Shown piece by piece: positions 8,322 to 17,949 of a stretch of 64,000 nucleotides of DNA; the stretch's first letter is position 1; each line of letters starts with the position of its first letter. The translations under genes were made by a program, and so were the position numbers. The notes under the pieces are model-generated. The model searched no databases and was not told the DNA's origin. It was given only the letters and a program-made list of their open reading frames with translations. This stretch comes from Sporosarcina sp. BP05 (GTDB lineage: Bacteria > Bacillota > Bacilli > Bacillales_A > Planococcaceae), in NCBI RefSeq assembly GCF_014282005.1, contig NZ_JACFTD010000007.1:124001-188000 (forward strand), written 5' to 3'.

Positions 8322-8924
8322 TTACTTGGTCATCATCGTCATATATTTCGCTGCATCTTCAGGTGTCATTTTTTCAAGAATCGAAGCAAGAGTAGCAGAT
8401 TTCAAGCTTGTCAAAATCCGTATTGCTTCTGCATCGCTCATTTTCGTAATGACAGGTGCTGATGATTTTGCGGACATTTGCTCAAACGTCGTTACGATTT
8501 CAGTGAAGTTTCGTTTTGAGTTATCTTTATCGCGCATCAGCACTGCGATCTCATCCAGGAGCTTTTCTTGTTCAATCAGCAATTTTTCATTTTCAGTAGC
8601 TGATTTATCAAGATCTTGTTGGACCTTGAACAGTTGGGCTTCTTTCTCTTGAATTTCCGCCTGCATCGTCACGACCCGCTCTTCAAGGACAAGATCACCC
8701 ATAATAGGATCTTCTTCTTTCTTTTCAGTGGTGAATGGCAAATTACCAGTCAATTCTTTTGCCTTGTCGAATACGTTGACATCTGCGAATTTTGCAATGA
8801 TTAGAACAAGCGCCGTTGTGAATAACAGCGGAATCAGCACCCAAAGAAACAGTTTTTGGAAGGTGTTGCTTTTCCCCTCCGGTTCCAGGTTAGATACTTG
8901 TTCTGTTTGTTTACTCTTTTTCAC
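8322..8924 (-). CDS. ylxF: YlxF/MotE-type membrane protein of the flagellar operon
   Basis: Small membrane protein with an MgtE-N-like tail, found between fliJ and fliK in Bacillales. The 200-residue product has a charged N-terminus, one membrane helix (LFLWVLIPLLFTTALVLIIA, about 27-46), a coiled coil (about 80-140) and a C-terminal domain (MSDAEAIRILTSLKSATLAS, then ILEKMTPEDAAKYMTMM). This resembles MotE, a chaperone of the stator protein MotC in other bacteria, so a stator-related role is an inference. The start is GTG 8924 (or the adjacent TTG) behind AGGTGA. Confidence 0.85.
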   Translation of the reverse strand: MKKSKQTEQVSNLEPEGKSNTFQKLFLWVLIPLLFTTALVLIIAKFADVNVFDKAKELTGNLPFTTEKKEEDPIMGDLVLEERVVTMQAEIQEKEAQLFKVQQDLDKSATENEKLLIEQEKLLDEIAVLMRDKDNSKRNFTEIVTTFEQMSAKSSAPVITKMSDAEAIRILTSLKSATLASILEKMTPEDAAKYMTMMTK

Positions 8925-8931
8925 CAAATTA

Positions 8932-9381
8932 TCACCTATTTTCTCTTCTTCGGAACTTCAGTGTCGACAATTCATCTAGCTGAATCGCTTCTAGCTGTTC
9001 CATTTCAGTGCGATGATGTTCACGATCTTTTTCTTTCATTTTTTCAAACTTTCGAACTTCAAGCGTTTTCTCCAAAAGCTTATTCTCGTACCAATTCATT
9101 TTCGAGCGCGCTTGCATGACTTTCTGCTGCACTTCTGCAATTCTTTTCTCTAAGCTGCCAATGAAACGCGAATAATAATGAATTTCATTGACTGAAAAAC
9201 CGACAGCCAGCTTAAGCTGCTGTTCCGTAAGCGTATCCTCTTTTTTTTTCAGCAACTCATACAGTTTAGTGGCCACTGTTTCGAATGCCTCAACCGATCC
9301 TTTAAATTCCACTTCAGTCTCAGTTTTTTCTTGTTCGCGGAAGGTAAGTACTTTTTCAAAGCGGTAATTATAAGGCTTCAT
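8932..9381 (-). CDS. fliJ: Flagellar export chaperone FliJ
   Basis: FliJ is the coiled-coil stalk that couples the FliI ATPase ring to the FlhA export gate. The 149-residue product is almost entirely predicted coiled coil, rich in Glu, Lys and Gln, and begins MKPYNYRFEKVLTFREQEK, the usual FliJ opening. Its ATG overlaps the fliI stop (ATGA), with GGAGGCGGG upstream inside the last fliI codons. Length and order fliI-fliJ are normal. Confidence 0.93.
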   Translation of the reverse strand: MKPYNYRFEKVLTFREQEKTETEVEFKGSVEAFETVATKLYELLKKKEDTLTEQQLKLAVGFSVNEIHYYSRFIGSLEKRIAEVQQKVMQARSKMNWYENKLLEKTLEVRKFEKMKEKDREHHRTEMEQLEAIQLDELSTLKFRRRENR

Positions 9382-10709
9382 GCGTTCCCGCCTCCAGCAC
9401 CGAGCGATATGAGCTCAGCTATACTGTCTTCAATTGAAATATTATCTTTGAAACCTTGTTTTAAAAAGTTTGTAATATGTGGTTCAAATTCAATTGCTTG
9501 ATCAATTTCTTTAGACGTCCCGCGTTTATAAGCTCCGATGTTAATAAGATCTTCGGATTTATTGTAGGTGTAATACAGTTCACGTAATCTTTCGGCCGCT
9601 TTAACATGCACTGGATCTGCAATGTGGTTCATAAGCCGGCTAACACTTTTCAGAACGTTGATTGCTGGATATTGTCCTTTGTTCGCCAGTGTCCGGTCTA
9701 GTACGATGTGACCGTCCAAGATTCCCCGGACCGCATCAGCAATAGGTTCATTCATATCATCGCCATCCACAAGCACTGTATAGAACGCTGTAATGGAGCC
9801 GTGCTCATTGGTACCTGTACGTTCTAGCAATTTTGGCAAGATAGCAAAGACTGAAGGTGTGTAACCGCGCGTAGCAGGTGGCTCTCCCACTGCTAGGCCT
9901 ATTTCCCGCTGTGCCATTGCTACCCGTGTGACGGAGTCCATCATAAGCATGACATTCATACCTTTGTCTCTGTAATACTCAGCGATTGCTGTTGCTGTAA
10001 AGGCCCCTTTAATACGCATTAGTGCAGGCTGGTCCGATGTTGTAGCAACAACAATCGACCTGCTCATCCCTTCAGGTCCAAGATCCCGTTCGATGAATTC
10101 ACGTACTTCACGACCACGCTCTCCAATTAGAGCAATGACATTAAGTTCAGCTGTTGTATTGCGGGCAATCATTCCAAGCAATGTACTTTTCCCAACGCCT
10201 GATCCCGCGAAAATCCCGATACGTTGGCCTTTTCCGACCGTCAACATGCCATCAATGGCCTTGACACCCACCGCGAGTTTTTCACTGATTGGCGGACGCG
10301 TAAGGGCATTAGGTGGATCTTGTTCAGTCCTAACAGTAGTTAATCCTCTCGGAAGAATGCTGTTATCGATTGGGTTCCCCATTGAATCTAGCACTTTTCC
10401 TATTAAATTCATCCCTACTTTAATTTCAAGCGGTTTGCCCAAACTTTCAACAAGGCACCCGCTGGATATATCACGGATATTCGTATAGGGCATCAGAATG
10501 ACGATTTCTTCCTTGAATCCGACAACTTCTGCCTTAATAATCGAATCTTTGTTGCCTGTATTATTTAAATGAATATGACAGACATCCCCAATTGAACTTT
10601 CAGGTCCTTGCGACTCAATCATCAAACCCACAACTCGGACAACGCGTCCCATTTTTTTGAAAGTCTTTACAGTAGGAATAACCCCAATCAAGTCCGCTGC
10701 TTTTTTCAT
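9378..10709 (-). CDS. fliI: Flagellum-specific ATPase FliI
   Basis: FliI is the F1-beta-like ATPase of the flagellar type III export apparatus and unfolds or releases cargo from chaperones. The 443-residue protein has the beta-barrel N-domain, a Walker A motif GSGVGKST (residues 169-176), the catalytic segment GERGREVREFIE, and a Walker B region VMLMMDSVTRVAMAQRE. The EPPATRGYTPSVF signature typical of FliI/YscN ATPases is also present. It starts 2 bases after fliH ends and overlaps fliJ by 4 bases. Confidence 0.98.
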   Translation of the reverse strand: MKKAADLIGVIPTVKTFKKMGRVVRVVGLMIESQGPESSIGDVCHIHLNNTGNKDSIIKAEVVGFKEEIVILMPYTNIRDISSGCLVESLGKPLEIKVGMNLIGKVLDSMGNPIDNSILPRGLTTVRTEQDPPNALTRPPISEKLAVGVKAIDGMLTVGKGQRIGIFAGSGVGKSTLLGMIARNTTAELNVIALIGERGREVREFIERDLGPEGMSRSIVVATTSDQPALMRIKGAFTATAIAEYYRDKGMNVMLMMDSVTRVAMAQREIGLAVGEPPATRGYTPSVFAILPKLLERTGTNEHGSITAFYTVLVDGDDMNEPIADAVRGILDGHIVLDRTLANKGQYPAINVLKSVSRLMNHIADPVHVKAAERLRELYYTYNKSEDLINIGAYKRGTSKEIDQAIEFEPHITNFLKQGFKDNISIEDSIAELISLGAGGGNA

Positions 10710-10711
10710 CG

Positions 10712-11491
10712 TCAGTCACCACTTTCCATGATACCGATGAGTTTCTCCCTTAATTCATTCAACTGCTCGTCTATGCTGACTACAATTCGCCCATGATTAG
10801 TTTCGATATAACACTCCGTTGATTCGAAATCATCATTTGCAAATATCAGGAATGGTACATTCGGCGGGAAAATTGATGCAAGTTCAGAACGACTATCAGA
10901 AACGAGTTCGTAATAATCGAGCGATACATACAATTTAATTTCTTTCATTTCACGCGTCTCTTTTAAGGCTCTTTTGACAACCGACAAATAAATTTCTTCA
11001 TCGTCTAGGAGTGTTTGTCCAATAATCCGTTCCGCCGAAAGCATCGCAAGATCGAGAATGATGCGCTCCTGGCTTACAAGATATTGACGTGCGCTTTCAT
11101 AGGATAACTCCGTCGTTTCATTTGCAGTACTTATAGAAGCCGCCATATCGGCTAATGACTTGTTATGTCCCTCTTCGTAACCTACTTGAAACCCTTCGTC
11201 ATATGCTTGTTGCTGAAGTACTGTTTTCTCGTTCGCCCAAGCAGTTTGCATCGCTAGAATATCTTCAGTAGCCGTTTGCCTTAACTGTTCGATTGCCTCT
11301 TTTTCCTGTTCATTTATCTTGTTGGCCTCTTTCAACAAGCGGTCCCGTTCAACAAGTATGGAATCTAATGACAAACTAACTTCCGTGTCGACTTCCCGCG
11401 AAACCGAAAGGCTGCGAATGGAGATTTCTTTCGTTTCTCCCTCCTCCAATAGCGTATTGAATGAACGAAATACGTTAGACAATGATGTCAT
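10712..11491 (-). CDS. fliH: Flagellar assembly protein FliH
   Basis: FliH binds FliI and links it to the C ring, like the peripheral stalk of an ATP synthase. The product from ATG 11491 (259 residues) has a long Glu/Gln-rich coiled coil (about 40-120) with the helix YDEGFQVGYEEGHNK, then the conserved C-terminal domain (LAMLSAERIIGQTL, LKETREMKEIKLYV). The start is uncertain. GGAGG is only 2 bases from this ATG and 11 bases from a TTG three codons later, which would give MSNVFRSF. It overlaps fliG by 17 bases. Confidence 0.92.
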   Translation of the reverse strand: MTSLSNVFRSFNTLLEEGETKEISIRSLSVSREVDTEVSLSLDSILVERDRLLKEANKINEQEKEAIEQLRQTATEDILAMQTAWANEKTVLQQQAYDEGFQVGYEEGHNKSLADMAASISTANETTELSYESARQYLVSQERIILDLAMLSAERIIGQTLLDDEEIYLSVVKRALKETREMKEIKLYVSLDYYELVSDSRSELASIFPPNVPFLIFANDDFESTECYIETNHGRIVVSIDEQLNELREKLIGIMESGD

Positions 11492-12488
11492 CTCCTCCAC
11501 CACGAGCAATTATGATTTCACCTGATTCTTCCAATCTACGAATCGTGCTCACAATACGAGATTGAGCCTCTTCGACATCTTTCAATCGTACAGGTCCCAT
11601 GACTTCCATCTCTTCTTGGAATGATTCTGCCATCCGTTGGGACATATTCCTGAACAAGACTTCTTTCACTTCTTCACTAGACACTTTCAGTGAAAGAATT
11701 AGATCTTCATTTTCACAGTCGCGGATAATACGTTGAATTGAACGGTTGTCCAATGTAACAATATCTTCGAAGACAAACATTCGTTTCCGAATTTCTTCTG
11801 CGAGTTCGGGATCTTGAATTTCAAGTGCATCAAGAATCGTTTTCTCTGTTGTTCTGTCAACTCCATTAAGCACTTCGACGACTGCATCGACGCCACCCGT
11901 TTCCGTGTGATCCTGCGTTACAGTTGAAGATAGTTTCCGCTCAAGTACCGCTTCGATTTCACTGATGACCTCTGGTGAAGTCGAGTCCATCGTTGCGATT
12001 CTTTTCGCAATATCTGCCTGCATTTCCTGTGGCAATGCCGATAAAATCATTCCAGCCTGTTCAGCCTCTAAATAGGACAAGATCAGTGCAATGGTTTGCG
12101 GATGTTCGTTTTGAATGAAATTTAAGATTTGTGATGGATCGGCACGTCTAGCAAAATCGAAAGGTCGGACTTGTAAAGATGACGTCAAGCGATTGATAAT
12201 TGCTTGCGCATGATCTTTACCAAGCGCTTTTTCAAGTATCGTTTTCGCGTAGCCTATACCGCCTTGCGAGATATAATCCTGAGCAAGTGCGATGTTATGA
12301 AACTCTTCGATAATTTCTTCTTTCACGGACCCCTCAACCTTTTTTACACCAGATATTTCAAGCGTTAGACGTTCAATTTCGTCTTCATTCAAATGCTTAT
12401 AAATTGCTGCAGATACTTCCGGACCGAGGGAAATGAGCAGAAGTGCTGCTTTTTGTTTTCCTGTCATCCCTTTTTCTTTCTTAACCAC
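11475..12488 (-). CDS. fliG: Flagellar motor switch protein FliG
   Basis: FliG joins the MS ring (FliF) to the C ring and contacts MotA to generate torque. The 337-residue protein has the N-terminal FliF-binding domain (LTGKQ-like start MTGKQKAALLLISLGPE), the middle domain with the EHPQTIALILSYL motif, and the C-terminal torque domain (MFVFEDIVTLDNRSIQRIIR). The start is a GTG at 12488 with GAGGG 7 bases upstream. It lies 14 bases after fliF, as in all Bacillales. Confidence 0.98.
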   Translation of the reverse strand: MVKKEKGMTGKQKAALLLISLGPEVSAAIYKHLNEDEIERLTLEISGVKKVEGSVKEEIIEEFHNIALAQDYISQGGIGYAKTILEKALGKDHAQAIINRLTSSLQVRPFDFARRADPSQILNFIQNEHPQTIALILSYLEAEQAGMILSALPQEMQADIAKRIATMDSTSPEVISEIEAVLERKLSSTVTQDHTETGGVDAVVEVLNGVDRTTEKTILDALEIQDPELAEEIRKRMFVFEDIVTLDNRSIQRIIRDCENEDLILSLKVSSEEVKEVLFRNMSQRMAESFQEEMEVMGPVRLKDVEEAQSRIVSTIRRLEESGEIIIARGGGDDIIV

Positions 12489-12502
12489 AGTTCATCCCTC
12501 TT

Positions 12503-14092
12503 TCATTCCTCAGCTATCCATGTACGCAATAGTTTGGCAAACTCTTCCGGTTTCTCTTTCGCCATCTTCTCGAGTTGTTTCCTGCGGATAGTTCCTTCTG
12601 TTTCAAGTTCATTATTAATGTCATCTACATCAAATGTTGCAAGTTGTTCATCCATTATTAATCCTTCTAGCTCTTCCGCTTTTTGTCGATTCCTGATGAA
12701 CATAAACACAAGAATACCGATAATAAGAAGGAGTACCCCACCAATCACGTAAATCCACCATGGGATTGCGGACTTCGGTGTAGACAAATCGACTGCCTTG
12801 CCATTAAAAGGCTGTATCGAAACGGCAATCTTGTCGCTAAGCTCCTCCATCGTCAACGCTCCAGCAGCCTCTTTGTCGATGGATGTACGAATGATTGTCT
12901 CCAGTATACGCTGGACATCATCTTGCATTCCTAGTGGCATTGATGCTGGATCATCTGCTGTTGGTGGTTCAACCATTACCTGGATTCCTATATCACGAAT
13001 CTTATAAGGGCTTTCAACAATTTCTTTACGAATGCGGTTCACTTCATTGTTAACCGTTTCTTCGATTTTTTCATAATCGCCGTTTGAAAATGACCCTTCC
13101 ATATAGCCGGTTCCATTATCTGTAGGGTCTTCTCCTGCGGGAGTACCACCCGCGACTGGTCCATTTCCTGTAAACGACTCGGTAAGACGTTGCACACTAA
13201 GTGCAATTCCTTCCATACTTTCCTCGTCAACAGGCAACACTAAATTTTCTTCCCTGTTTTCAAGTTTGAAATCAATATCTGTTGTGACAGATACAACAAT
13301 TTTATCTTGCCCCATCATTGTTCCTAGCATCATCTGTACTTGACGTTGCAAATCACGCTCTATTGTCTTTTTTAGCGTCATTTGGTCCGCAATGCTAGGT
13401 CCGTATGTATTATCGGTTGCTTTCAAATCGAAATACTCAGAGTACTGGTTCATGATGACAATATCATCGGTGGCTAAATTCGGTATACTTTTTGATATTA
13501 GATTATACAGTGCAGTAATCTGTGGATCAGTGAATTGGTGTCCCGCATCTGTTTTCAACATAATCGATGCACTTGCCTGTTGCGTAGTCTCATTTAAGAA
13601 AACACTTTCTGTCGGCAATGTGACCATCACTTTTGCATCTTTCACACCTTCGATTCCTTTAATCAGGTTCGCAAGTTCAGTTTGCATCGAAGCCAGTTTA
13701 ATCATATTGAACTCGTTATCTGTCGTTCCAAATCCCGCATTTTCTGCAAAGAACGAGTAATCAATCATTCCTGAATTCGGAAACCCTTCTGCTGCAAGTG
13801 ATACAAGCAAGGAATCTACATTGTCCCGTGGCACTAGTATCGATGTTCCACCCGGCGCAACCTTATTTTTCACCCCTTGAGCATCTAACTGTTCTTTAAT
13901 ACGTCCGATTTCTGCCCGAGATACCTCCGAATAAAGTGGCACATATTCCGTCCTTGATAGAAAGTACGTCAAGAAAGCGGCGATTAAAATAACGACTACA
14001 GTAGATCCCAAATAAGTAATTTTTTGATTTTTTGTACGACTTGACCAAAACGTCTGAAGATCCGCTCTGATTTTCGTCAATCTTTCATTCAT
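12503..14092 (-). CDS. fliF: Flagellar MS-ring protein FliF
   Basis: FliF forms the membrane MS ring, the base on which the whole flagellum is built. The 529-residue product has a first membrane helix (about 28-46), the periplasmic ring-building motifs (YVPLYSEVSRAEIGRIKEQL; VKDAKVMVTLPTESVFLN), a Gly-rich loop (about 300-330), and a second membrane helix (about 430-452). A cytoplasmic C-terminal FliG-binding tail ends PEEFAKLLRTWIAEE. The ATG is preceded by GGGGGATTACA. Confidence 0.98.
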   Translation of the reverse strand: MNERLTKIRADLQTFWSSRTKNQKITYLGSTVVVILIAAFLTYFLSRTEYVPLYSEVSRAEIGRIKEQLDAQGVKNKVAPGGTSILVPRDNVDSLLVSLAAEGFPNSGMIDYSFFAENAGFGTTDNEFNMIKLASMQTELANLIKGIEGVKDAKVMVTLPTESVFLNETTQQASASIMLKTDAGHQFTDPQITALYNLISKSIPNLATDDIVIMNQYSEYFDLKATDNTYGPSIADQMTLKKTIERDLQRQVQMMLGTMMGQDKIVVSVTTDIDFKLENREENLVLPVDEESMEGIALSVQRLTESFTGNGPVAGGTPAGEDPTDNGTGYMEGSFSNGDYEKIEETVNNEVNRIRKEIVESPYKIRDIGIQVMVEPPTADDPASMPLGMQDDVQRILETIIRTSIDKEAAGALTMEELSDKIAVSIQPFNGKAVDLSTPKSAIPWWIYVIGGVLLLIIGILVFMFIRNRQKAEELEGLIMDEQLATFDVDDINNELETEGTIRRKQLEKMAKEKPEEFAKLLRTWIAEE

Positions 14093-14151
14093 TGTAATCC
14101 CCCGGTCAGCTTACGTAATTCAAATATGGACAACACAAATGCTACGTACAT

Positions 14152-14466
14152 TCAAACAGGCATCCGGATGATTTCTTGGTACGCTTCTATTACTTTATTC
14201 CTTACTTCCATCGTTGCATTTAACGTAATCGTCGCCTTTTGGGCTGTAATCATGACATCATGAAGCTCGACATCTCCGCCACGCACTAGTTTTTCTGTCA
14301 TCATATCTGAATCTGATTGTTTATTGTTGACCTCTTGAATTGCATCTTTTAAAAAGGTTCCGAAACTTTGTTGCGCCTCATAGGGCGTTGACGCTGGTTT
14401 CATTTGATTGTCCATCTTAAGTAGCCCTGCTGATTGCGCAGGATTAAAAATAGATTGTATGGCCAT
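14152..14466 (-). CDS. fliE: Flagellar hook-basal body complex protein FliE
   Basis: FliE is the adapter between the MS ring and the rod. The 104-residue product has the family C-terminal helices (LHDVMITAQKATITLNATME, then VRNKVIEAYQEIIRMPV), which end in the typical MPV/MQV-type terminus. It lies between flgC and fliF in the standard flgB-flgC-fliE-fliF order. GGAAGG is 12 bases before the ATG. Confidence 0.96.
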   Translation of the reverse strand: MAIQSIFNPAQSAGLLKMDNQMKPASTPYEAQQSFGTFLKDAIQEVNNKQSDSDMMTEKLVRGGDVELHDVMITAQKATITLNATMEVRNKVIEAYQEIIRMPV

Positions 14467-14490
14467 TCGGGTAACATCCTTCCAGTATCA

Positions 14491-14952
14491 TTATTTGCCG
14501 ATTTCAAGTGCTTTCATAAGCATTGATTTATTAGCATTAATCACAGTTACATTTGCTTCATAAGAACGTGTAGCGGACATGAGGTCAATCATTTCCCGTA
14601 GCGGATCAACATTTGGCATTGACACATACCCTTCGTCATTTGCATCGGGATGAGACGGATCAAAGACAAGCTTAAATGGCGTTTCGGTATCTTCCTTAAT
14701 CCTAGAAACCGTAACGCCATATCCTGCTGATCCTTTTATTTGTTTGCCCATCGATGCATTTAACATCGATGAGAATTGCCCTTCTCGCGGCTGGAATGTA
14801 ACCGATTTACGGCGATAAGGTTGCCATTCACCATCAACCATTTTCCCGCGCGTTGTATCGATGTTCGCCATGTTGGATGATATAACATCCATCCGCATGC
14901 GTTGCGCAGTCAATGCAGATGCAGACGTATTTAAGCTATGGAATATCGTCAA
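14491..14952 (-). CDS. flgC: Flagellar basal-body rod protein FlgC
   Basis: FlgC is a proximal rod protein exported through the flagellar system. I start at the second TTG (14952), giving MTIFHSLNTSASALTAQRMR, because GGAGG is 9 bases upstream and this matches the usual N-terminus; the first TTG at 14958 is only 3 bases from GGAGG. The 153-residue protein has the rod motif MDVISSNMANIDTTRG at the N-terminus and the C-terminal helix MIDLMSATRSYEANVTVINA. It starts 2 bases after the flgB stop. Confidence 0.96.
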   Translation of the reverse strand: MTIFHSLNTSASALTAQRMRMDVISSNMANIDTTRGKMVDGEWQPYRRKSVTFQPREGQFSSMLNASMGKQIKGSAGYGVTVSRIKEDTETPFKLVFDPSHPDANDEGYVSMPNVDPLREMIDLMSATRSYEANVTVINANKSMLMKALEIGK

Positions 14953-14954
14953 CG

Positions 14955-15347
14955 TCAACGACCTCCTTTAATAACATTTTGTAACGTATTGAACTTTCCA
15001 TTAATACGGTCCACAACTGCGTTATAGTAAATTTGGTTGGCCGCGAGATCAGCCTGTTCTTTATCCATATCCACGCCATTTCCATCTTGTCGATAACGAA
15101 GATTGGAATAATTGAAAACACCAGGGCTCGTTCCGTTAGATTTAAAATTCATATGCCGCTCGTCTGTTTTATAAGTTTCTAACGAATTCCCTTGCACATT
15201 TGCAAAAACTTCTTTAAAACTGACATTTTTCGCTTTATAATTCGGCGTGTCGATATTTGCTATATTTTGCGAAATAGTTTTCCCTTTTGTTGCGGAATAA
15301 TCCAATCCACGCTCCAATTGCGTTATCATTGATCCAAATAAATTCAT
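14955..15347 (-). CDS. flgB: Flagellar basal-body rod protein FlgB
   Basis: FlgB is a proximal rod subunit and the first gene of the fla/che operon. From ATG 15347 (GAGGTG 6 bases upstream) the 130-residue protein has the rod/hook N-terminal motif (ISQNIANIDTPNYKAKNVSF) and the C-terminal segment VDMDKEQADLAANQIYYNAV. An earlier in-frame GTG overlaps the ribosome binding site and is unlikely. Upstream is the operon promoter and the codY terminator. Confidence 0.96.
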   Translation of the reverse strand: MNLFGSMITQLERGLDYSATKGKTISQNIANIDTPNYKAKNVSFKEVFANVQGNSLETYKTDERHMNFKSNGTSPGVFNYSNLRYRQDGNGVDMDKEQADLAANQIYYNAVVDRINGKFNTLQNVIKGGR

Positions 15348-15433
15348 TGCTTGCACCTCATGTTCCCTCTATTGGTGAATCAAAATAGTATTCACTCCGC
15401 AGTACTAATCTAGTACTCTTAACACATACTCTT

Positions 15434-15463
15434 ATTGTAGCGGATTTTGTTGATTCTTGTCTA
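15434..15463 (-). promoter_or_regulatory. Candidate sigma-A promoter of the fla/che operon
   Basis: On the minus strand TAGACA (15458-15463) and TACAAT (15434-15439) are separated by 18 bases, about 90 bases before flgB. Both hexamers match the sigma-A consensus at five of six positions. No sigma-D element of the TAAA-N15-GCCGATAT type was found in this gap. In B. subtilis the equivalent region is repressed by CodY, but I cannot identify a CodY box by eye. Confidence 0.5.
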
Positions 15464-15629
15464 TATAAGAAGTGTAATATCTCTTAGTCCAAAACAACCT
15501 TTTTCAAAGTTGATTAATTATATCAATAAAATTTTTAGTTCCTAAGTCACCATTTATCCATTACTTCTACTTTTCCCCACAAAAAACGGTTAATTCCTTT
15601 TATTCTATTTTCCGTTTTAAATTAATTAC

Positions 15630-15670
15630 AAAAAAACACTTCTTTCCAAATTCGGAAGAAGTGTTTTTTT
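15630..15670 (-). terminator. Rho-independent terminator after codY
   Basis: The arms AACACTTCTTTCC and GGAAGAAGTGTT pair with one bulged base around a 6-base loop and are flanked by A and T runs on both sides, so the hairpin could work in either direction. It lies 15 bases after the codY stop and separates codY from the flagellar operon. Confidence 0.85.
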
Positions 15671-15684
15671 CATCTATGACATAC

Positions 15685-16461
15685 TTATGATTTTTGTTTT
15701 TCAAGTTCTTCAAGGAATTTATTATTAAGGACCTTGATATATGTCCCTTTCATTCCTAGGGAACGAGATTCGATGACGCCAGCACTTTCTAGTTTACGAA
15801 GTGCATTTACGATTACTGAACGTGTAATACCTACACGGTCTGCAATTTTAGATGCTACTAGTAGACCTTCATTGCCATCAAGCTCATGGAAAATGTGCTC
15901 AATCGCTTCGTGTTCACTATATGAAAGTGAATTGATAGCCATTTGAACAACCGCTTTACTACGTGCTTCGATTTCAATTTTCTCTGATTTCTCGCGTAAA
16001 ATTTCCATTCCCACAACAGTCGCTCCATATTCCGCTAGGATCAAATCGTCATCCTGGAAATCTTCTTTAAGTCTAGCCAAGATTAGTGTACCTAGGCGTT
16101 CACCGCCACCAACGATTGGAACAATTGTTGTTAAGCCGTCTTTGAAGAGTTCACGATTTTCAATTGGGAAAACTGTGTGTGAACTGTATACATCCAGATT
16201 CGAAGATGTTTCTCTTACTTCAAACAAACGATGTGTATATTCCTCAGGGAATTTACGATCAACGAACATTTGCTTCATGCGTTCGTTTTCGATTTGGTGG
16301 TGTATTTCTAAACCAAGTAATTTTCCTTTTCTGCTTACGATGAATGCATTACAGTCGATAACAGAACTAAGCTTCTCAGCCATTTCCTTAAAGTTTACTG
16401 GTTTTCCTGCCGATTCTTGTAGCATTGCGTTAATTTCACGTGTTTTTGATAATAAATTCAT
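15685..16461 (-). CDS. codY: GTP-sensing global transcriptional repressor CodY
   Basis: CodY senses GTP and branched-chain amino acids and represses nutrient-uptake, competence, motility and sporulation genes. The 258-residue product has the N-terminal GAF domain (about 1-155, start [20 protein letters not shown]) and a C-terminal winged helix-turn-helix with the recognition segment [20 protein letters not shown] (about 203-222). It follows xerC-hslV-hslU in the conserved codVWXY cluster, 87 bases after hslU, and is closed by its own terminator. Confidence 0.99.
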   Translation of the reverse strand: MNLLSKTREINAMLQESAGKPVNFKEMAEKLSSVIDCNAFIVSRKGKLLGLEIHHQIENERMKQMFVDRKFPEEYTHRLFEVRETSSNLDVYSSHTVFPIENRELFKDGLTTIVPIVGGGERLGTLILARLKEDFQDDDLILAEYGATVVGMEILREKSEKIEIEARSKAVVQMAINSLSYSEHEAIEHIFHELDGNEGLLVASKIADRVGITRSVIVNALRKLESAGVIESRSLGMKGTYIKVLNNKFLEELEKQKS

Positions 16462-16548
16462 TTGTTTTCTTCCTCCTCATAATAGTTGCTAAGCGTTTAA
16501 AGAATATTCTAAAGGTTTTTAATCATTAAATAAACTAAAACGTTTCGA

Positions 16549-17949
16549 TTAAAGTATAAATTGCGACAAATCTTTATTTTTTGCGATATCTTTCAGCTTT
16601 TCATCGACATACGCGGGCGTTATTTTGATTGTTGCCGGTCCGATATCAGCCGCTTCATACGATAGTTCTTCGAGTAGTTTCTCCAAGATTGTATGTAGTC
16701 GTCTTGCACCAATATTCTCCGTATTATCATTCACTTCAAATGCAATTTCAGCAAGTCGGCTGATTGCTTCATCAGTAAAATCCAAAACAACATTTTCTGT
16801 ATTGAGCAATTTTTCGTATTGACGGATAAGAGAAAAATCAGGCTCTTTTAAAATACGTTCAAAATCATTCTTTGTCAGCTTTTCAAGTTCAACCCGAATT
16901 GGAAAGCGTCCTTGCAGTTCCGGAATAATATCGGAGGGTTTTGACATGTGGAACGCCCCTGCCGCAATAAACAATATGAAATCGGTCTTTACTGTACCGT
17001 ACTTAGTCGAAACAGTCGAGCCTTCAACGATTGGTAAAATGTCCCGTTGAACGCCTTCTCGTGAAACATCGGCTGACGAACCACTTCCACCCCGACTTGC
17101 AATTTTGTCCATTTCATCAATGAAGATGATACCTGACTGCTCTGTAAGCTCGATTGCTCGTCTCGAGATTTCATCATGATCAATCAGTTTGTCGGCCTCT
17201 TCCGCTTCAAGTGCGATTCGGGCATCCTTCACTTTCATCTTCCGTTTGGCTGTCTTTTTCGGCATAAGGGAAGAAAGAGCATCTTGCATATTCGCACCCA
17301 TCTGTTCCATACCCGACCCTTGTAATGCGTCAAACATGGATGGCTGCTGTGTGGAAACTTCTAAAGTGACCATTTGCTCTTCAAGTTCTCCAGCTTTTAG
17401 GCTCGTCGCAATCTCAGAGCGTTTACGCTTCACTTCGGCTACTTCTGCATAATCAGGTTCTTCCTGCTCTGCTTTTTGGCCAAACAGCATTTCGAACGGG
17501 TTTTGCATACCGCCCGTTTTCTTTTTTTCGGGAACAAGTAATTCGATTAGCCGCTCTTCTGCAAGAATAACCGCATTCTCTTTCACAGCTTCACGCTGCT
17601 CTTCCCGAACAATTCGAACACCGGCTTCTGTTAAGTCTCTTATCATCGACTCGACATCACGGCCTACATAGCCTACTTCAGTAAACTTCGTCGCTTCCAC
17701 TTTCAGGAATGGAGCATTTACTAGCTTAGCAATTCTTCTCGCGATTTCAGTCTTCCCAACACCTGTAGGGCCAATCATAAGTATGTTTTTTGGTATGATT
17801 TCACTTTTCTCGTCATCAGAAAGCAGACTTCTTCTGTACCTGTTACGAATGGCTACAGCCACTGCACGCTTGGCTTTGTCTTGACCGATAATATATCTGT
17901 CGAGATGTGCAGTCAATTCCTTGGGTGTCAGCTCTTGTCTCTTTATCAT
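16549..17949 (-). CDS. hslU: ATP-dependent protease ATPase subunit HslU (ClpY/CodX)
   Basis: HslU is the AAA+ unfoldase that feeds substrates to HslV. The 466-residue protein has Walker [10 protein letters not shown] (from about residue 60), an inserted I-domain (about 110-240) rich in Glu and Met, Walker [12 protein letters not shown], and the sensor segment [13 protein letters not shown]. Its C-terminus, KDLSQFIL, is the peptide that inserts into HslV to activate it. The ATG overlaps the hslV stop by 4 bases, so the two subunits are translationally coupled. Confidence 0.98.
   Translation of the reverse strand: MIKRQELTPKELTAHLDRYIIGQDKAKRAVAVAIRNRYRRSLLSDDEKSEIIPKNILMIGPTGVGKTEIARRIAKLVNAPFLKVEATKFTEVGYVGRDVESMIRDLTEAGVRIVREEQREAVKENAVILAEERLIELLVPEKKKTGGMQNPFEMLFGQKAEQEEPDYAEVAEVKRKRSEIATSLKAGELEEQMVTLEVSTQQPSMFDALQGSGMEQMGANMQDALSSLMPKKTAKRKMKVKDARIALEAEEADKLIDHDEISRRAIELTEQSGIIFIDEMDKIASRGGSGSSADVSREGVQRDILPIVEGSTVSTKYGTVKTDFILFIAAGAFHMSKPSDIIPELQGRFPIRVELEKLTKNDFERILKEPDFSLIRQYEKLLNTENVVLDFTDEAISRLAEIAFEVNDNTENIGARRLHTILEKLLEELSYEAADIGPATIKITPAYVDEKLKDIAKNKDLSQFIL

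Larger units (their letters stand above)
15357..15684. other. Intergenic region between flgB and codY
   Basis: This AT-rich region of about 330 bases holds the candidate fla/che promoter and the codY terminator listed separately. No open frame with a ribosome binding site was found in it. Confidence 0.6.
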